Part shown: piece after piece, positions 51,044 to 58,420 of the stretch
How positions within the stretch are numbered: position 1 is the first letter of the stretch
Layout of the letters: each line of letters begins with the position of its first letter
From: Nocardioides sp. PD653-B2
GTDB lineage: Bacteria; Actinomycetota; Actinomycetes; Propionibacteriales; Nocardioidaceae
Assembly: GCF_002117935.1 (NCBI RefSeq)
Contig: NZ_BDJE01000035.1
Coordinates: 1 to 61,814 of the forward strand
Direction of reading: 5' to 3'
DNA length: 61,814 nucleotides
Notes under the pieces: model-generated
What the model saw: the letters and a program-made list of their open reading frames with translations, nothing else
Databases searched by the model: none
What the model was told of the DNA's origin: nothing
Made by a program: the position numbers and the translations under genes

Positions 51044-51736
51044 TCAGCCCGTCGCGACGACGGCGGACCCGCTGAGCCGGCCGGCCGCGAGGTCCCGCAG
51101 CGCGAGGTCGACCTGGTCGAAACCGTACGTCGTGACGTGGGTGCGCACGCCGAGCCGCTCGGCCAGCGCCAGCAGCTCCTCGCCGTCGCGGCGGGTGTTC
51201 GAGGTGACGGTGCGCAGGTCGCGCTCGAGGAAGAGGTGGCGCTGGTAGTCCAGCGGCGGCACGTCGGACATGTGGATGCCCGCGAGTGCCAGCGCCCCAC
51301 CGTGACCCAGCGCTTCGAGCGCGACGGGCACCAGGGTGCCGGCCGGGGGAACCTGGGCGCGCAGCAGCGCACGGTAGCCGATGATCCCGCCGCAGAGGAG
51401 GGGAGCGAGGTCGGCGGCCGGCGGCCCCGCGGGCAACCGGTAGGCGAAGGCCGCGGGCACGACCGCGAGTGCCAGGCCCGCGGCGACCCAGAGCAGCAGG
51501 GCGAGCGGGTGGGCGAGCTGGCGCCCGAGCGCGGCGAGGAACGATGCGCGCGGGGGCGCGCTGAGGGTGTTCGGTCCCGTCTCGGCGAGCCGTCGGGCCG
51601 CCTCCGCCGAGCTGAGGCCGTCGGTGTCGCTGCCCACGGCGACCAGCACCGCCTGGATCGGATCGAGCATCAGGTGCCCGGACGCACCCGGTCCGGAGTG
51701 GCCGCTGGTGTCGACGCTCATGGACACCACGTTCAT
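51044..51736 (-). pseudogene. fused remnant: P-type ATPase N-terminus joined to alcohol dehydrogenase C-terminus
   Basis: A 230-codon open frame reads as a P-type ATPase cation-pump N-terminal domain for residues 1-90 (DGLSSAEAARRLAETGPNTL, LAHPLALLLWVAAGLALA). It then switches without a stop to a zinc-type alcohol dehydrogenase: FAYRLP, LLCGGIIGYRALLRAQV, then VPVALEALGHGGALALAGIH and RTVTSNTRRDGEELLALA to a normal C-terminus. The dehydrogenase lacks its catalytic zinc domain. About 60 residues of the NAD-binding fold are missing after RAQVPPAG, so it cannot be active. Two deletions kept the frame open. Boxes upstream suggest it was once DevR-controlled. Confidence 0.8.
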
Positions 51737-51756
51737 CGTCTCCCGGCGGGCTGCGT

Positions 51757-51862
51757 AGGGCCCTTCGGCCCTGCGGTCCCGGTCGGACGGCTCCGTCACC
51801 ACGGTGGGTGCCGTCCGACCGGCGGAGCCGGAGGTCCCGGCGACAGGGCACCTTCGGCCCTG
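51757..51862. promoter_or_regulatory. two DevR-like palindromes in a divergent promoter region
   Basis: AGGGCCCTTCGGCCCT at 51757-51772 and CAGGGCACCTTCGGCCCTG at 51844-51862 are inverted repeats with GGGC and GCCC arms around a CTTCGG or similar centre. They resemble the hypoxia-regulator boxes of streptomycetes more than the GGTCCC form elsewhere in the island. They lie between the fusion remnant (start 51736) and the membrane protein gene at 51897. Confidence 0.45.
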
Positions 51863-51896
51863 TCGACCGCGGCGGCGGGCGATGGAGCGTGGACAC

Positions 51897-52457
51897 ATGA
51901 GAACGTACCGCGCCGCCTGGACCTGGACCCTGGCCCTTCTCGTGACCGTGTCCGCGGTCGCCGGATGGGTCGGGGTCGGCGCCGCGCCGCTGCTGGGGGC
52001 CGTCGTGACCCTCACCTGCCTCGGCGTGGTCTTCGGGCTCACCTGGACGGAGCCGATGGAGCACCGACTGAGGCTGTCGCTCACGTGCGGGGGCTGGTTC
52101 GCGGTGGTTGCGGTTCTGATCGTCGGGCTGCCGGCGCTACTCGACGTGTGGGCGCTGCTGGTGCTGGTGGCCGTCGGAGCCGGCACCCCGGTCCTGGTGG
52201 AGGCGGCTCTCAGTACCGTGCCCAGCAGGCGGCCGGTGCGTCCGGTCGACCGCGCCGAGTGCCTCTCCGACCGCGACCTCGCCCGGCGGTGGCGGACTTC
52301 GCAGGACGAGATCCGGCGGCGCGGCTGCCCGCCGGCGACGGTCCTGCGCCTGGTGCAGGAGCGAGCGCAGCTGCTCGACGAGATCCAGCGGCGCGACCCG
52401 GGGGGTTTCGACGCCTGGGCCCGGCGTGCCGTCGCCCGCGAACCGCAGGAGCGCTAG
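51897..52457 (+). CDS. membrane protein of unknown function
   Basis: This 186-residue protein has three or four helices in the first 100 residues (TWTLALLVTVSAVAGWVGVG, LLGAVVTLTCLGVVFGLTW, GGWFAVVAVLIVGLPALLD, WALLVLVAVGAGTPVLVEAA). A charged cytoplasmic tail (ECLSDRDLARRWRTSQDEIRRRG) looks helical. No family is recognised. It lies downstream of DevR-like boxes and upstream of DUF1918 and hsp20, so it is a probable member of the dormancy regulon. Confidence 0.65.
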   Translation: MRTYRAAWTWTLALLVTVSAVAGWVGVGAAPLLGAVVTLTCLGVVFGLTWTEPMEHRLRLSLTCGGWFAVVAVLIVGLPALLDVWALLVLVAVGAGTPVLVEAALSTVPSRRPVRPVDRAECLSDRDLARRWRTSQDEIRRRGCPPATVLRLVQERAQLLDEIQRRDPGGFDAWARRAVAREPQER

Positions 52458-52482
52458 GACTTCACGATGAGAGGAAGCACCG

Positions 52483-52713
52483 ATGTATGCACGCAAGGGT
52501 GACCGGATCGTGGTCCGCGCCCCGCGGCTCGACCACACCGACCGGTTCGCCGAAGTCCTGGAGGTCGACCACGACGACGGCACGCCGCCCTACGTCATCC
52601 GGTGGACCGACACCGGTGAGCTGTCGCTGTTCTTCGCCGGTCCGGACGCCTTCGTGGACCGGGAGACGCCGAGCTACGAGCCCGAGTACGAGTGGACCCC
52701 CGAACCGGTCTGA
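52483..52713 (+). CDS. DUF1918 small protein
   Basis: This 76-residue protein of the DUF1918 family starts MYARKGDRIVV and contains RFAEVLEVDHDDGTPPYVIRW and SLFFAGPDA, a small beta barrel resembling SH3 or KOW folds. Two Mycobacterium tuberculosis members are known; Rv0569 is in the DosR regulon and has been proposed to bind DNA. ATG 52483 is preceded by AGAGGAAGC. It lies 25 bases after the membrane protein gene and so is probably co-transcribed with it. Confidence 0.88.
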   Translation: MYARKGDRIVVRAPRLDHTDRFAEVLEVDHDDGTPPYVIRWTDTGELSLFFAGPDAFVDRETPSYEPEYEWTPEPV

Positions 52714-52745
52714 TCCCGGCGATCCGGTGACTCCGGCCATCTCGG

Positions 52746-52758
52746 GAACGGGACGTTC
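52746..52758. promoter_or_regulatory. inverted repeat before the Hsp20 gene
   Basis: GAACG-GGA-CGTTC is a perfect palindrome with 5-base arms, 63 bases upstream of the Hsp20 ATG. It is unlike the DevR boxes. It could be an operator or a processing hairpin. Confidence 0.3.
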
Positions 52759-52820
52759 TCCTCTGTGCCGGCGCGCATCGGCGCGCTCTGATGGAGGTGG
52801 ACGAGAAGGAAGGAGCACCG

Positions 52821-53237
52821 ATGATGAGCACCACACTTCAGTGCAACGGCCAGTCGCTGGTCAACGAGCTGATGACCTGGATGGGGACCGCTGTCGCCGC
52901 ACCGGAGGTGCGCGTCGAGGAGTGGACGGAGGGTGAGCGTCGCGTCATCCGCGCCGACCTCCCCGGCATCGACCCCGAGAAGGACATCGAGCTGACCGTC
53001 GACGGCGGCACCCTGCGGCTGCACGGCCAGCGCCGTTCCGAGGAGCACGCCGAGCACCGCACCGAGATCCGGTACGGCAGCTTCGAGCGGATCCTCCCGC
53101 TGCCCGAGGGGACCCGCGCCGAGGACGTCACGGCGGAGTACCACGACGGAGTCCTGACGGTCTCCATGCCGGCCGGCACCGCGGCGCTCGCGCCGCGCAA
53201 GATCCCGGTCACCCACCGCGAGCTGCCTGTCGAGTGA
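52821..53237 (+). CDS. Hsp20-family small heat shock protein (alpha-crystallin type)
   Basis: This 138-residue ATP-independent chaperone has an alpha-crystallin domain spanning about residues 35-125 (VRVEEWTEGERRVIRADLPGIDPEKDIELTV as the opening strands, RRSEEHAEHRTEIRYGSFERILPLPEGT in the middle, YHDGVLTVSMPAG at the end). This matches mycobacterial HspX/Acr. The N-terminal arm is short. The ATG at 52821 follows AAGGAAGGAG at good spacing. It is a hallmark dormancy gene and lies between DUF1918 and the CBS gene. Confidence 0.93.
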   Translation: MMSTTLQCNGQSLVNELMTWMGTAVAAPEVRVEEWTEGERRVIRADLPGIDPEKDIELTVDGGTLRLHGQRRSEEHAEHRTEIRYGSFERILPLPEGTRAEDVTAEYHDGVLTVSMPAGTAALAPRKIPVTHRELPVE

Positions 53238-53378
53238 TCGACGGTCGGTCGGGCGGACCGGAACACGCAGCGGCGACCTCGGCGCGTTCCTGCGGCGTGA
53301 GGACCGCGCGGCCACCGAGACCGCGGACCTCGCGGCACGCAACGGCGCCACCCGGCCGCCGTCGCTCTGAGCTCGGCG

Positions 53379-53975
53379 TCAGTCGGCGGCCACCTTGACG
53401 TGCACGACGCCGGGCACGGTCTGCGCGACCACCGTGGCGATCGCGGACTCGCCGACAGCGGCGGGCCCGGTGACGGACACGACGCCGTCGACGACCTCGA
53501 CCAGCCAGTCCTCGTGCCCGACCGACGCCAGCACCCGATCGATGTCGGCGGCGATCTCCGCGTCGTCGCGGGCCAGGGTCCTGATGACGTCGCTGCGGCT
53601 GAGGATGCCGACGACGGTCCAGTCGTCGTCGACGACCGGGAGGCTCTTGGCGCCGGTGGCCGTCATCAGGTCGACGGCGACCGACACGTCGTCCTCGGCG
53701 GCGACCGTCACGGGTGCCCGGGTGTAGACGTCCTCGACCGTCTTCGGCGGGTAGACGGGGTCGATCGTGATGGGCCGCTCCTGGGCTCGCGGGTCGCGGA
53801 CGACGAGATCCTGGATGAGGTCGGCCTCGCTGACGATGCCGCACAGGCGTCCGTGCCGGTCGACGACGGGCAGTGCCGTGATGCCGCGCTCGGCGAGCTG
53901 ACGCAGCGCGGCCTTGGTGGTGGCCTGCGGGGTCGTGGTCGCCGGGCCCGCGGTCATGATCTCTCGCACGAGCAT
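53379..53975 (-). CDS. CBS-CBS-BON domain protein
   Basis: This 198-residue protein has two CBS motifs (MLVREIMTAGPATTTPQATTKAALRQL at the start, and YTRAPVTVAAEDDVSVAVDLMTATG near residue 85) and a C-terminal BON domain (DIDRVLASVGHEDWLVEVVDGVVSVTGPA). CBS pairs bind adenine nucleotides, and BON domains bind membranes or lipids. A CBS-only relative, Hrp1 (Rv2626c), is strongly DosR-induced. ATG 53975 follows GAAAGGGAG. A DevR-like box lies at 54049-54062, 74 bases upstream. Confidence 0.9.
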   Translation of the reverse strand: MLVREIMTAGPATTTPQATTKAALRQLAERGITALPVVDRHGRLCGIVSEADLIQDLVVRDPRAQERPITIDPVYPPKTVEDVYTRAPVTVAAEDDVSVAVDLMTATGAKSLPVVDDDWTVVGILSRSDVIRTLARDDAEIAADIDRVLASVGHEDWLVEVVDGVVSVTGPAAVGESAIATVVAQTVPGVVHVKVAAD

Positions 53976-54048
53976 GTCGCACTCCCTTTCGTCGACGGAG
54001 GCCTCGCGCCTCCGCTCCCACCCTGCCGACGGGGTCCGTCACCCACCA

Positions 54049-54062
54049 GGGAAGAAGGTCCC
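54049..54062 (-). promoter_or_regulatory. DevR-type box upstream of the CBS-BON gene
   Basis: GGGAAGAAGGTCCC keeps the GGG...GGTCCC ends of the island box with two changed bases in the left arm. It lies 74 bases before the CBS-BON start and at the border of the intact island. Confidence 0.45.
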
Positions 54063-54099
54063 GGCGGTCGGGGACCGGTGTCGCCCGGTACCTCGGTCC

Positions 54100-54273
54100 C
54101 GCGAGCTGGCCGAGGAGCTCGACGCGACGACCTTCCCCGCCGGCTCGATGGGCCCCAAGGTCGAGGCCGCCCGTCGCTTCGTCAGCGACACCGGGAGGCG
54201 CGCCGCCATCGGCGCCCTCGCCGACGCCGGGGCCGTCATCGCCGGCCTCGCCGGCACCCAGGTGACGCGGTAG
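54100..54273 (+). pseudogene. carbamate kinase C-terminal remnant
   Basis: About 57 codons read REL...DATTFPAGSMGPKVEAARRFV, then TGRRAAIGALADAGAVIAGLAGTQV and a stop. This is the recognisable end of carbamate kinase (ArcC, FxPGSMGPKVEAA and GRxAAIGxL motifs). The enzyme needs about 310 residues, so roughly 80 percent is gone and the first codons join unrelated sequence near a DevR-like box. Carbamate kinase makes ATP from carbamoyl phosphate in anaerobic arginine fermentation, fitting a former hypoxia gene. Confidence 0.75.
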
Positions 54274-54275
54274 GT

Positions 54276-54350
54276 CCCGGCTTCACGCTCGGGGTCTACA
54301 CCCACGTGATGCCGGCCTCGGGGAAGAAGGCGTGCAGGCGCACAGTGGGC
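54276..54350 (+). pseudogene. tyrosine recombinase (integrase) C-terminal remnant
   Basis: Directly after the carbamate kinase stop, in another frame, the sequence reads GFTLGVYTHVMPASGKKA. This matches the C-terminal segment of phage-type integrases, where the Tyr is the catalytic nucleophile, after which the match fades. Only some 20-25 codons remain. It marks an old insertion or excision at the edge of the dormancy island. Confidence 0.5.
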
Positions 54351-54356
54351 GCACGA

Positions 54357-54875
54357 TCACGCGCTCTCTCCGGACGTGGCCGGCTGGTCGTATCGGGTGT
54401 AGGTGGCTGCCATCGAGCCCGACGGGTCGAGCCGGCCGAGCACGGCGTCGCCGATGGCGGTGAGCTGGTCGACCTGCTCGGGAGTGAGGGCGTCGATCAC
54501 CCGCGCCCGCACCGTGGCCACGTGGCCCGGTGCCGCCGCCTGGACGGTGGCACAGCCGGCCTCGGTCAGCCGGACGTTGGTCGCGCGCGCGTCCTCCGGG
54601 CACGGGAAGCGGGTGACCAGTCCACGTTCCTCGAGACGTCGTACGACGTGGGAGAGGCGGGGGAGGGTGGCGTTGGTCTGCGCGGCGAGCTCGGTCATCC
54701 GCAGGGTGTGCTGACCGGACTCGGAGAGCATCGCGAGCGCGTAGTACTCGAAGTGAGTCAGCCCCGAGTCGCGCCGGAGCTGGGAATCGAGGACGCCGGG
54801 CAGCACCTCGAGTACCGCGGCCAGGCGGACCCAGGCGGCCCGCTCGCGGTCGTCGAGCCAGTCGGTATCGGTCAC
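54357..54875 (-). CDS. MarR-family transcriptional regulator
   Basis: This 172-residue winged-helix repressor reads LRRDSGLTHFEYYALAMLSESG, then RMTELAAQTNATLPRLSHVVRRLEERGLVTRFPCPEDARATNVRLTEAG. These are the recognition helix and wing of MarR regulators. No redox Cys pair is evident. The likely GTG start at 54875 begins MTDTDWLDD; TTG 54911 overlaps the first operator and is unlikely. It is divergent from a reductase gene with two TTGTA-type palindromes between, so it probably represses that gene and itself. Confidence 0.88.
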   Translation of the reverse strand: MTDTDWLDDRERAAWVRLAAVLEVLPGVLDSQLRRDSGLTHFEYYALAMLSESGQHTLRMTELAAQTNATLPRLSHVVRRLEERGLVTRFPCPEDARATNVRLTEAGCATVQAAAPGHVATVRARVIDALTPEQVDQLTAIGDAVLGRLDPSGSMAATYTRYDQPATSGESA

Positions 54876-54899
54876 AGGAGCCAGTGTGCCGGGCAATAG

Positions 54900-54945
54900 T
54901 TGTAGATACAAATAAAGCGGTGTACGGTCTTAGTTGTAGCAACAA
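54900..54945. promoter_or_regulatory. two MarR-type operators
   Basis: TTGTAGATACAA at 54900-54911 is a perfect palindrome and TTGTAGCAACAA at 54934-54945 is near perfect, with centres 34 bases apart (about three helical turns). They fill the divergent gap between the marR gene and the reductase and stand out as AT-rich in a GC-rich region. Confidence 0.75.
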
Positions 54946-54979
54946 TCAATGCGCACGACCCACACTGAGGGAGCTCGTC

Positions 54980-55564
54980 ATGGCACACGTCAGCATCATC
55001 GGGACCGGAAACATGGGACAGGCGATCGCGTCCGTCCTCACCGCGGGTGGCAGCACCGTCGAGCTGCTCGACCAGACCGACGCCCACAAGCCCGTCAGCG
55101 GCGACATCGTCGTCCTCGCCGTGCCGTACGCCGCGCTGACCGAGATCGTCGCGGCCCGCGGCGACCAGCTGGCCGGCAAGGTCGTCGTGGACATCACCAA
55201 CCCGCTCGACTTCGAGACCTTCGACTCGCTGCGCGTCGCCGCCGACGGCTCCGCTGCCGCCGAGCTCGCCGCGGCCCTCCCGCAGTCGAGGGTGCTCAAG
55301 GCCTTCAACACGACCTTCGCGGGCACGCTCACCGCCGGCAAGGTCGGTCAAGTCGGCGACCTCGGTACGACGGTCCTCGTGGCTGGCGATGATTCCGAGG
55401 CCAAGGCGCTGCTCATCAGCGCGGTCAAGGCCGGCGGCCTCCGCGCGGTCGACGCCGGGTCGCTCAAGCGGGCCCGCGAGCTCGAGGCGCTCGGCTTCCT
55501 GCAGCTCACCCTGGCAGCTGCCGAGAAGATCAGCTGGACCGGCGGCTTCGCCCTCGTCGACTGA
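54980..55564 (+). CDS. NAD(P)-binding reductase, F420-reductase-like
   Basis: This 194-residue Rossmann protein starts HVSIIGTGNMGQAIASVLTAGG (nucleotide-binding Gly-rich loop) and continues VVLAVPYAAL, VVVDITNPLDF and RVLKAFNTTFAGTL, as in NADPH-dependent F420 reductase-like and related short oxidoreductases. The cofactor acceptor (F420 or other) is not certain. It is controlled by the divergent MarR gene through the palindromes upstream. A truncated dioxygenase gene follows 53 bases later and was probably in the same operon. Confidence 0.85.
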   Translation: MAHVSIIGTGNMGQAIASVLTAGGSTVELLDQTDAHKPVSGDIVVLAVPYAALTEIVAARGDQLAGKVVVDITNPLDFETFDSLRVAADGSAAAELAAALPQSRVLKAFNTTFAGTLTAGKVGQVGDLGTTVLVAGDDSEAKALLISAVKAGGLRAVDAGSLKRARELEALGFLQLTLAAAEKISWTGGFALVD

Positions 55565-55617
55565 CCCCTCGTACCCGACCCCGCACGTCTCGCCATCACA
55601 GCCTCGAGGAACAGCTC

Positions 55618-56097
55618 ATGACCACCGTCCCGTCATCTAGCACCACGGCCCTCGCCGACGCCCGGATCCCGGCCGGGCACCCATTCGCGGCGCACCTGCG
55701 GAGGGTGGCGGAGGCCGAGCGCCGCGCTCCGCACGCGCTGTGGACGCCGGAGGACGGGCCGCTGCCCAGCCTCTACGTCAGCCACGGCGCCCCGATGCTC
55801 TTCGAGATGACCGGCTGGATGACCCAGCTGCACACCTGGGCCAGGGACCTCCCGAGGCCGAAGGCGGTCCTCATCGTCTCGGCGCACTGGGAGTCGGCGC
55901 CTCTGAGCATCAGCGCCACGACGCCTACCGAGCTCGTCTACGACTTCGGCGGCTTCGACCCGATGTACCACCGGATGCGCTACGACACCCCGGCGGCCAC
56001 CGAGCTGGCGGCGCAGGTAGCGGGGCCGGGACGCCCGATCATGCCCCGCAGCAAGTGCAGGTTGTGCACCGCCACCGACGCGGCGGTGGCCTGGTGA
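55618..56097 (+). pseudogene. truncated DODA-type extradiol dioxygenase
   Basis: The first about 136 codons match 4,5-DOPA-dioxygenase-like extradiol enzymes (LPSLYVSHGAPMLFE and VLIVSAHWESAP with the first metal-ligand histidines, FGGFDPMYHRMRYDTP). Homology stops at AAQVAG near 56024. The remaining 24 codons are the antisense of the neighbouring molybdoenzyme gene. Full-length enzymes need about 260-290 residues and further His ligands, so this is inactive. It has an ordinary ribosome site and sits after the reductase gene. Confidence 0.85.
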
Positions 56098-57143
56098 GAC
56101 TGGTAGAAGCCCTGCAAGACGGTGGAGAGCACGTTCTCGCTCTCCCCGAAGATGCGAGCTGCGGTGCGCAGGTCCTCGGGGTCGATGCCGCAGACCTCGG
56201 CCACGTGCTCGGGGGTGTATGGATCCACGGTCTCGCGCAGGTCGTCGAGGCCGATCGTGTGCGCGTCCACCCAAGCGCGGTCAATCCAATCGTGCACCAG
56301 GAGCTCGCGGGTGAGCCCGTTCATCAGCGCGAGGTTGGTGCCCACCCGTGGGGCGAGGTGCACACCTCCGGTGCGGTCGGCCTCCTCGGCGACGGCGGTC
56401 CGGCGAGGGTCGACGCAGACGATGCGGGGCGGGTCATCGCCGCGGGAGCGGTCCAAGATCCGGGTCCAGAGCACGGTCTGGGTCTCTGGCATGTTGTGGC
56501 CGTACAGGAAGATCGCGTCGCAGTGCTCGATGTCGGTGTATGAGCCGGGCTGGCCGTCCGCGCCGAAGGACTCCTTGAACGCCGCCGCACTGGTCGCGGT
56601 GCACAGTCGGGTGTTGCCGTCCATGTGCGGGGTCCCGAGCCCAGCCTTGCCGATCACCGCGAGGGTGTAGTACTCCTCCAAGAACAGCTGGCCGGAGGTG
56701 TAGAAGCCGTGACTCAGCGGTCCCTTCTCCTTCAGCAGCCGCTTGGACACCTCCACGATGCGACCCATGGCGGTCTCCCAGTCGGTCTCGACCAGCCGGC
56801 CAGCTTCCCGGATGAGCGGACGGGTCAGTCGGTCCGGAAACGAAGCCCACGGCGTGCTGCCGTAGAGCCCCTTCGGACCGAGCCGTCCGTGGCTGACGGT
56901 GTCGCCTGCCCGACCCCGGATGCCCACCATCCGGCCGTCCTTGACTGCGATGTCGGCGCCGCACCCGTTGCTGCACAGTAGGCACGCGGACTGGACCCAC
57001 CGGTCCACTTCGCGGTCGGTGAGGCCCTCGTCCAGGTACTGGTCCACACGAGCCGGCCACACGCTTCCACGCGGGTGCGGAGTCGACTCACCGAAGACGT
57101 TCGCGACACGGTCCCATGACCTGTGGTTCTGCACCTGAGACAT
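55980..57143 (-). pseudogene. truncated nitrate-reductase-like molybdopterin oxidoreductase
   Basis: The frame encodes about the first 370 residues of a bis-MGD oxidoreductase of the actinobacterial assimilatory-nitrate-reductase type. It has the iron-sulfur motif C54-LLC57-SNGC61, then HGRLGPKG with Gly where many family members have the fourth Cys, and later MDGNTRLCTATS and LHLLRGMIGRPG. Homology ends near 56025, where the frame enters the dioxygenase in antisense. The missing half carries part of the cofactor site, so it cannot be active. It is divergent from a MarR gene. Confidence 0.85.
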
Positions 57144-57164
57144 CTACCCACCTCTTCGAAGAAT

Positions 57165-57178
57165 ATGCGCTATCGCAT
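57165..57178. promoter_or_regulatory. palindromic operator between the molybdoenzyme remnant and a MarR gene
   Basis: ATGCG-CTAT-CGCAT is an inverted repeat with 5-base arms in the 80-base divergent gap. It is the probable binding site of the MarR protein encoded at 57224. Confidence 0.5.
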
Positions 57179-57223
57179 GTATGCTCTCTAGCAACCAAAG
57201 CACGGGCTTCGAAGGGACACAAG

Positions 57224-57733
57224 GTGGCCAAGCAACTCCAGGCACCCACGCCGGCACGCGACAACCGAACGGGCGACCAAACGGACGACCTGGCCGACGC
57301 CCTCATCACCGTCAGCCGCGCACTACTCGGAATCGCCGTCCGATCCATCAACGCCGCGCCGGTCGAAGTGACCCTCGTTCAACACCGACTGCTTGTCCTC
57401 CTCGCAACCGGCGGTGACCAGACCGTCGGCGCGCTGGCCGTACAGCTCGAGGTCAATGCCTCCAACGCCAGTCGCCTGTGCGACCGCCTCCAGAAGCTGG
57501 GACTGGTCGGGCGTGACCGGTCCTCGCGCGACGGCAGGGCGGTGGACGTGTCGCTGACCTCTGCAGGACGGTCGCTCGTGGAGACCGTTCGGACGCACCG
57601 CCGAAACGAGGTCAAACAAGTCCTCGGCCGTATGTCGCGGACCCATGTCGACGCCACCATCAAAGCGCTCAACGCCTTCAGCGAAGCCGCCCACGAGGCA
57701 GGGGAGGCGCAATGGACCGCCTACGCACTCTGA
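57224..57733 (+). CDS. MarR-family transcriptional regulator
   Basis: This 169-residue winged-helix protein has the core TLVQHRLLVLLATGGDQTVGALAVQLEVNASNASRLCDRLQKLGLVGRDRSSRDGRAVDVSLTSAG. Its one Cys lies in the recognition region (RLCDRL). The GTG at 57224 is chosen because it begins just before the conserved part and follows GAAGGG. It is divergent from the truncated molybdoenzyme gene. Its base composition is lower in GC than the core genes, in line with an accessory origin. Confidence 0.85.
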   Translation: MAKQLQAPTPARDNRTGDQTDDLADALITVSRALLGIAVRSINAAPVEVTLVQHRLLVLLATGGDQTVGALAVQLEVNASNASRLCDRLQKLGLVGRDRSSRDGRAVDVSLTSAGRSLVETVRTHRRNEVKQVLGRMSRTHVDATIKALNAFSEAAHEAGEAQWTAYAL

Positions 57734-57915
57734 CGCCGCGCCGTGAGCGATGGAGGCGACTGGCCACTCGAGGGCCGAGTCAGCTTCTGAGGCGCCCGAC
57801 CGCTCAGCCAGCAGTTTCTCGGCGCGAATGCCCAGTTCGGCGTGGCCAGAGAATCGACGCCGCTCTGCTGCGGTGGGTGTCCAAGCTTTACGCGGCCGAA
57901 CTCGAATCCGGGCGC

Positions 57916-57921
57916 TAGATT
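57916..57921 (+). promoter_or_regulatory. -10 element of the lipoprotein/DUF6766 operon
   Basis: TAGATT ends 6 bases before ATG 57928, the same spacing as in front of devR. Confidence 0.45.
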
Positions 57922-57927
57922 CCCCAT

Positions 57928-58335
57928 ATGAGGTGGGTCAACTCGGGAGGTGTGCTGCTATCGCTGACGGTCGCCGCATTGGCCGGAGCGGGGTGTACGC
58001 CGATGGGATCTGCGGAGAACCGGAACGCGTCGCAGGCGGCCCTGGACTTCGAAGGTTCGCTAACCAAACCGGTCCACGCGTGCGCCCTCCTAGCGCCCGG
58101 AACCTTGGCCGAGCTGGAGCAGAGCTTTGGGAGGTGCGACAAGGCGCTCCCCGATCAGCACCTGCCGGTGGGCACCCAGGTCGCCGATGTGGATGTCTAC
58201 GGCAAGGACGCCATCGTGCGCCTCGACAAGGACGTCGTATTCCTTGCCAGGTTCGATGACGGCTGGCGGGTGACCGCAGCGGGATGCACGCCCCGTCTGG
58301 ACAGGCCGTTCACCTGCACGATCAAGGGACCGTGA
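57928..58335 (+). CDS. small lipoprotein of unknown function
   Basis: This 135-residue protein has a signal peptide and lipobox (LLSLTVAALAGAGC, Cys near residue 23). The outer domain of about 110 residues carries three or four cysteines (HACALL, GRCDKAL, AAGCTP, FTCTI) and a strand-turn pattern LDKDVVFLARFDDGWRVTAAG. The ending suggests an NTF2- or lipoprotein-like beta fold, but no family is certain. It is followed after one base by a 27-residue membrane peptide gene and a DUF6766 gene, probably one operon. Confidence 0.7.
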   Translation: MRWVNSGGVLLSLTVAALAGAGCTPMGSAENRNASQAALDFEGSLTKPVHACALLAPGTLAELEQSFGRCDKALPDQHLPVGTQVADVDVYGKDAIVRLDKDVVFLARFDDGWRVTAAGCTPRLDRPFTCTIKGP

Positions 58336-58336
58336 C

Positions 58337-58420
58337 ATGCGCATCTTCTTCGTCGGCTACCTCGTCTTCATCACCCTTGGGCTGGCCGCCTGCTTTCTTT
58401 TGGGAGCTCTGCACCGATGA
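58337..58420 (+). CDS. 27-residue single-helix membrane peptide
   Basis: ATG 58337 starts one base after the lipoprotein stop, and the frame ends in a TGA that overlaps the next ATG (ATGA). It encodes one hydrophobic helix (FFVGYLVFITLGLAACFLLG) flanked by MRI at one end and HR at the other. Tight coupling on both sides and the ideal membrane-helix composition argue for a real microprotein, perhaps a subunit or regulator of the neighbouring membrane protein. Confidence 0.6.
   Translation: MRIFFVGYLVFITLGLAACFLLGALHR

Noticed and set aside
53238..53378. Possible gene fragment between Hsp20 and the CBS-BON gene
   Set aside because: A short plus-strand reading ends at 53370 but matches no family that I recognise. 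It is left as intergenic.
57712..57918. 68-codon frame after the second MarR gene
   Set aside because: It overlaps the MarR end, is Arg-rich and has no ribosome site or family. It could be real but is not supported.
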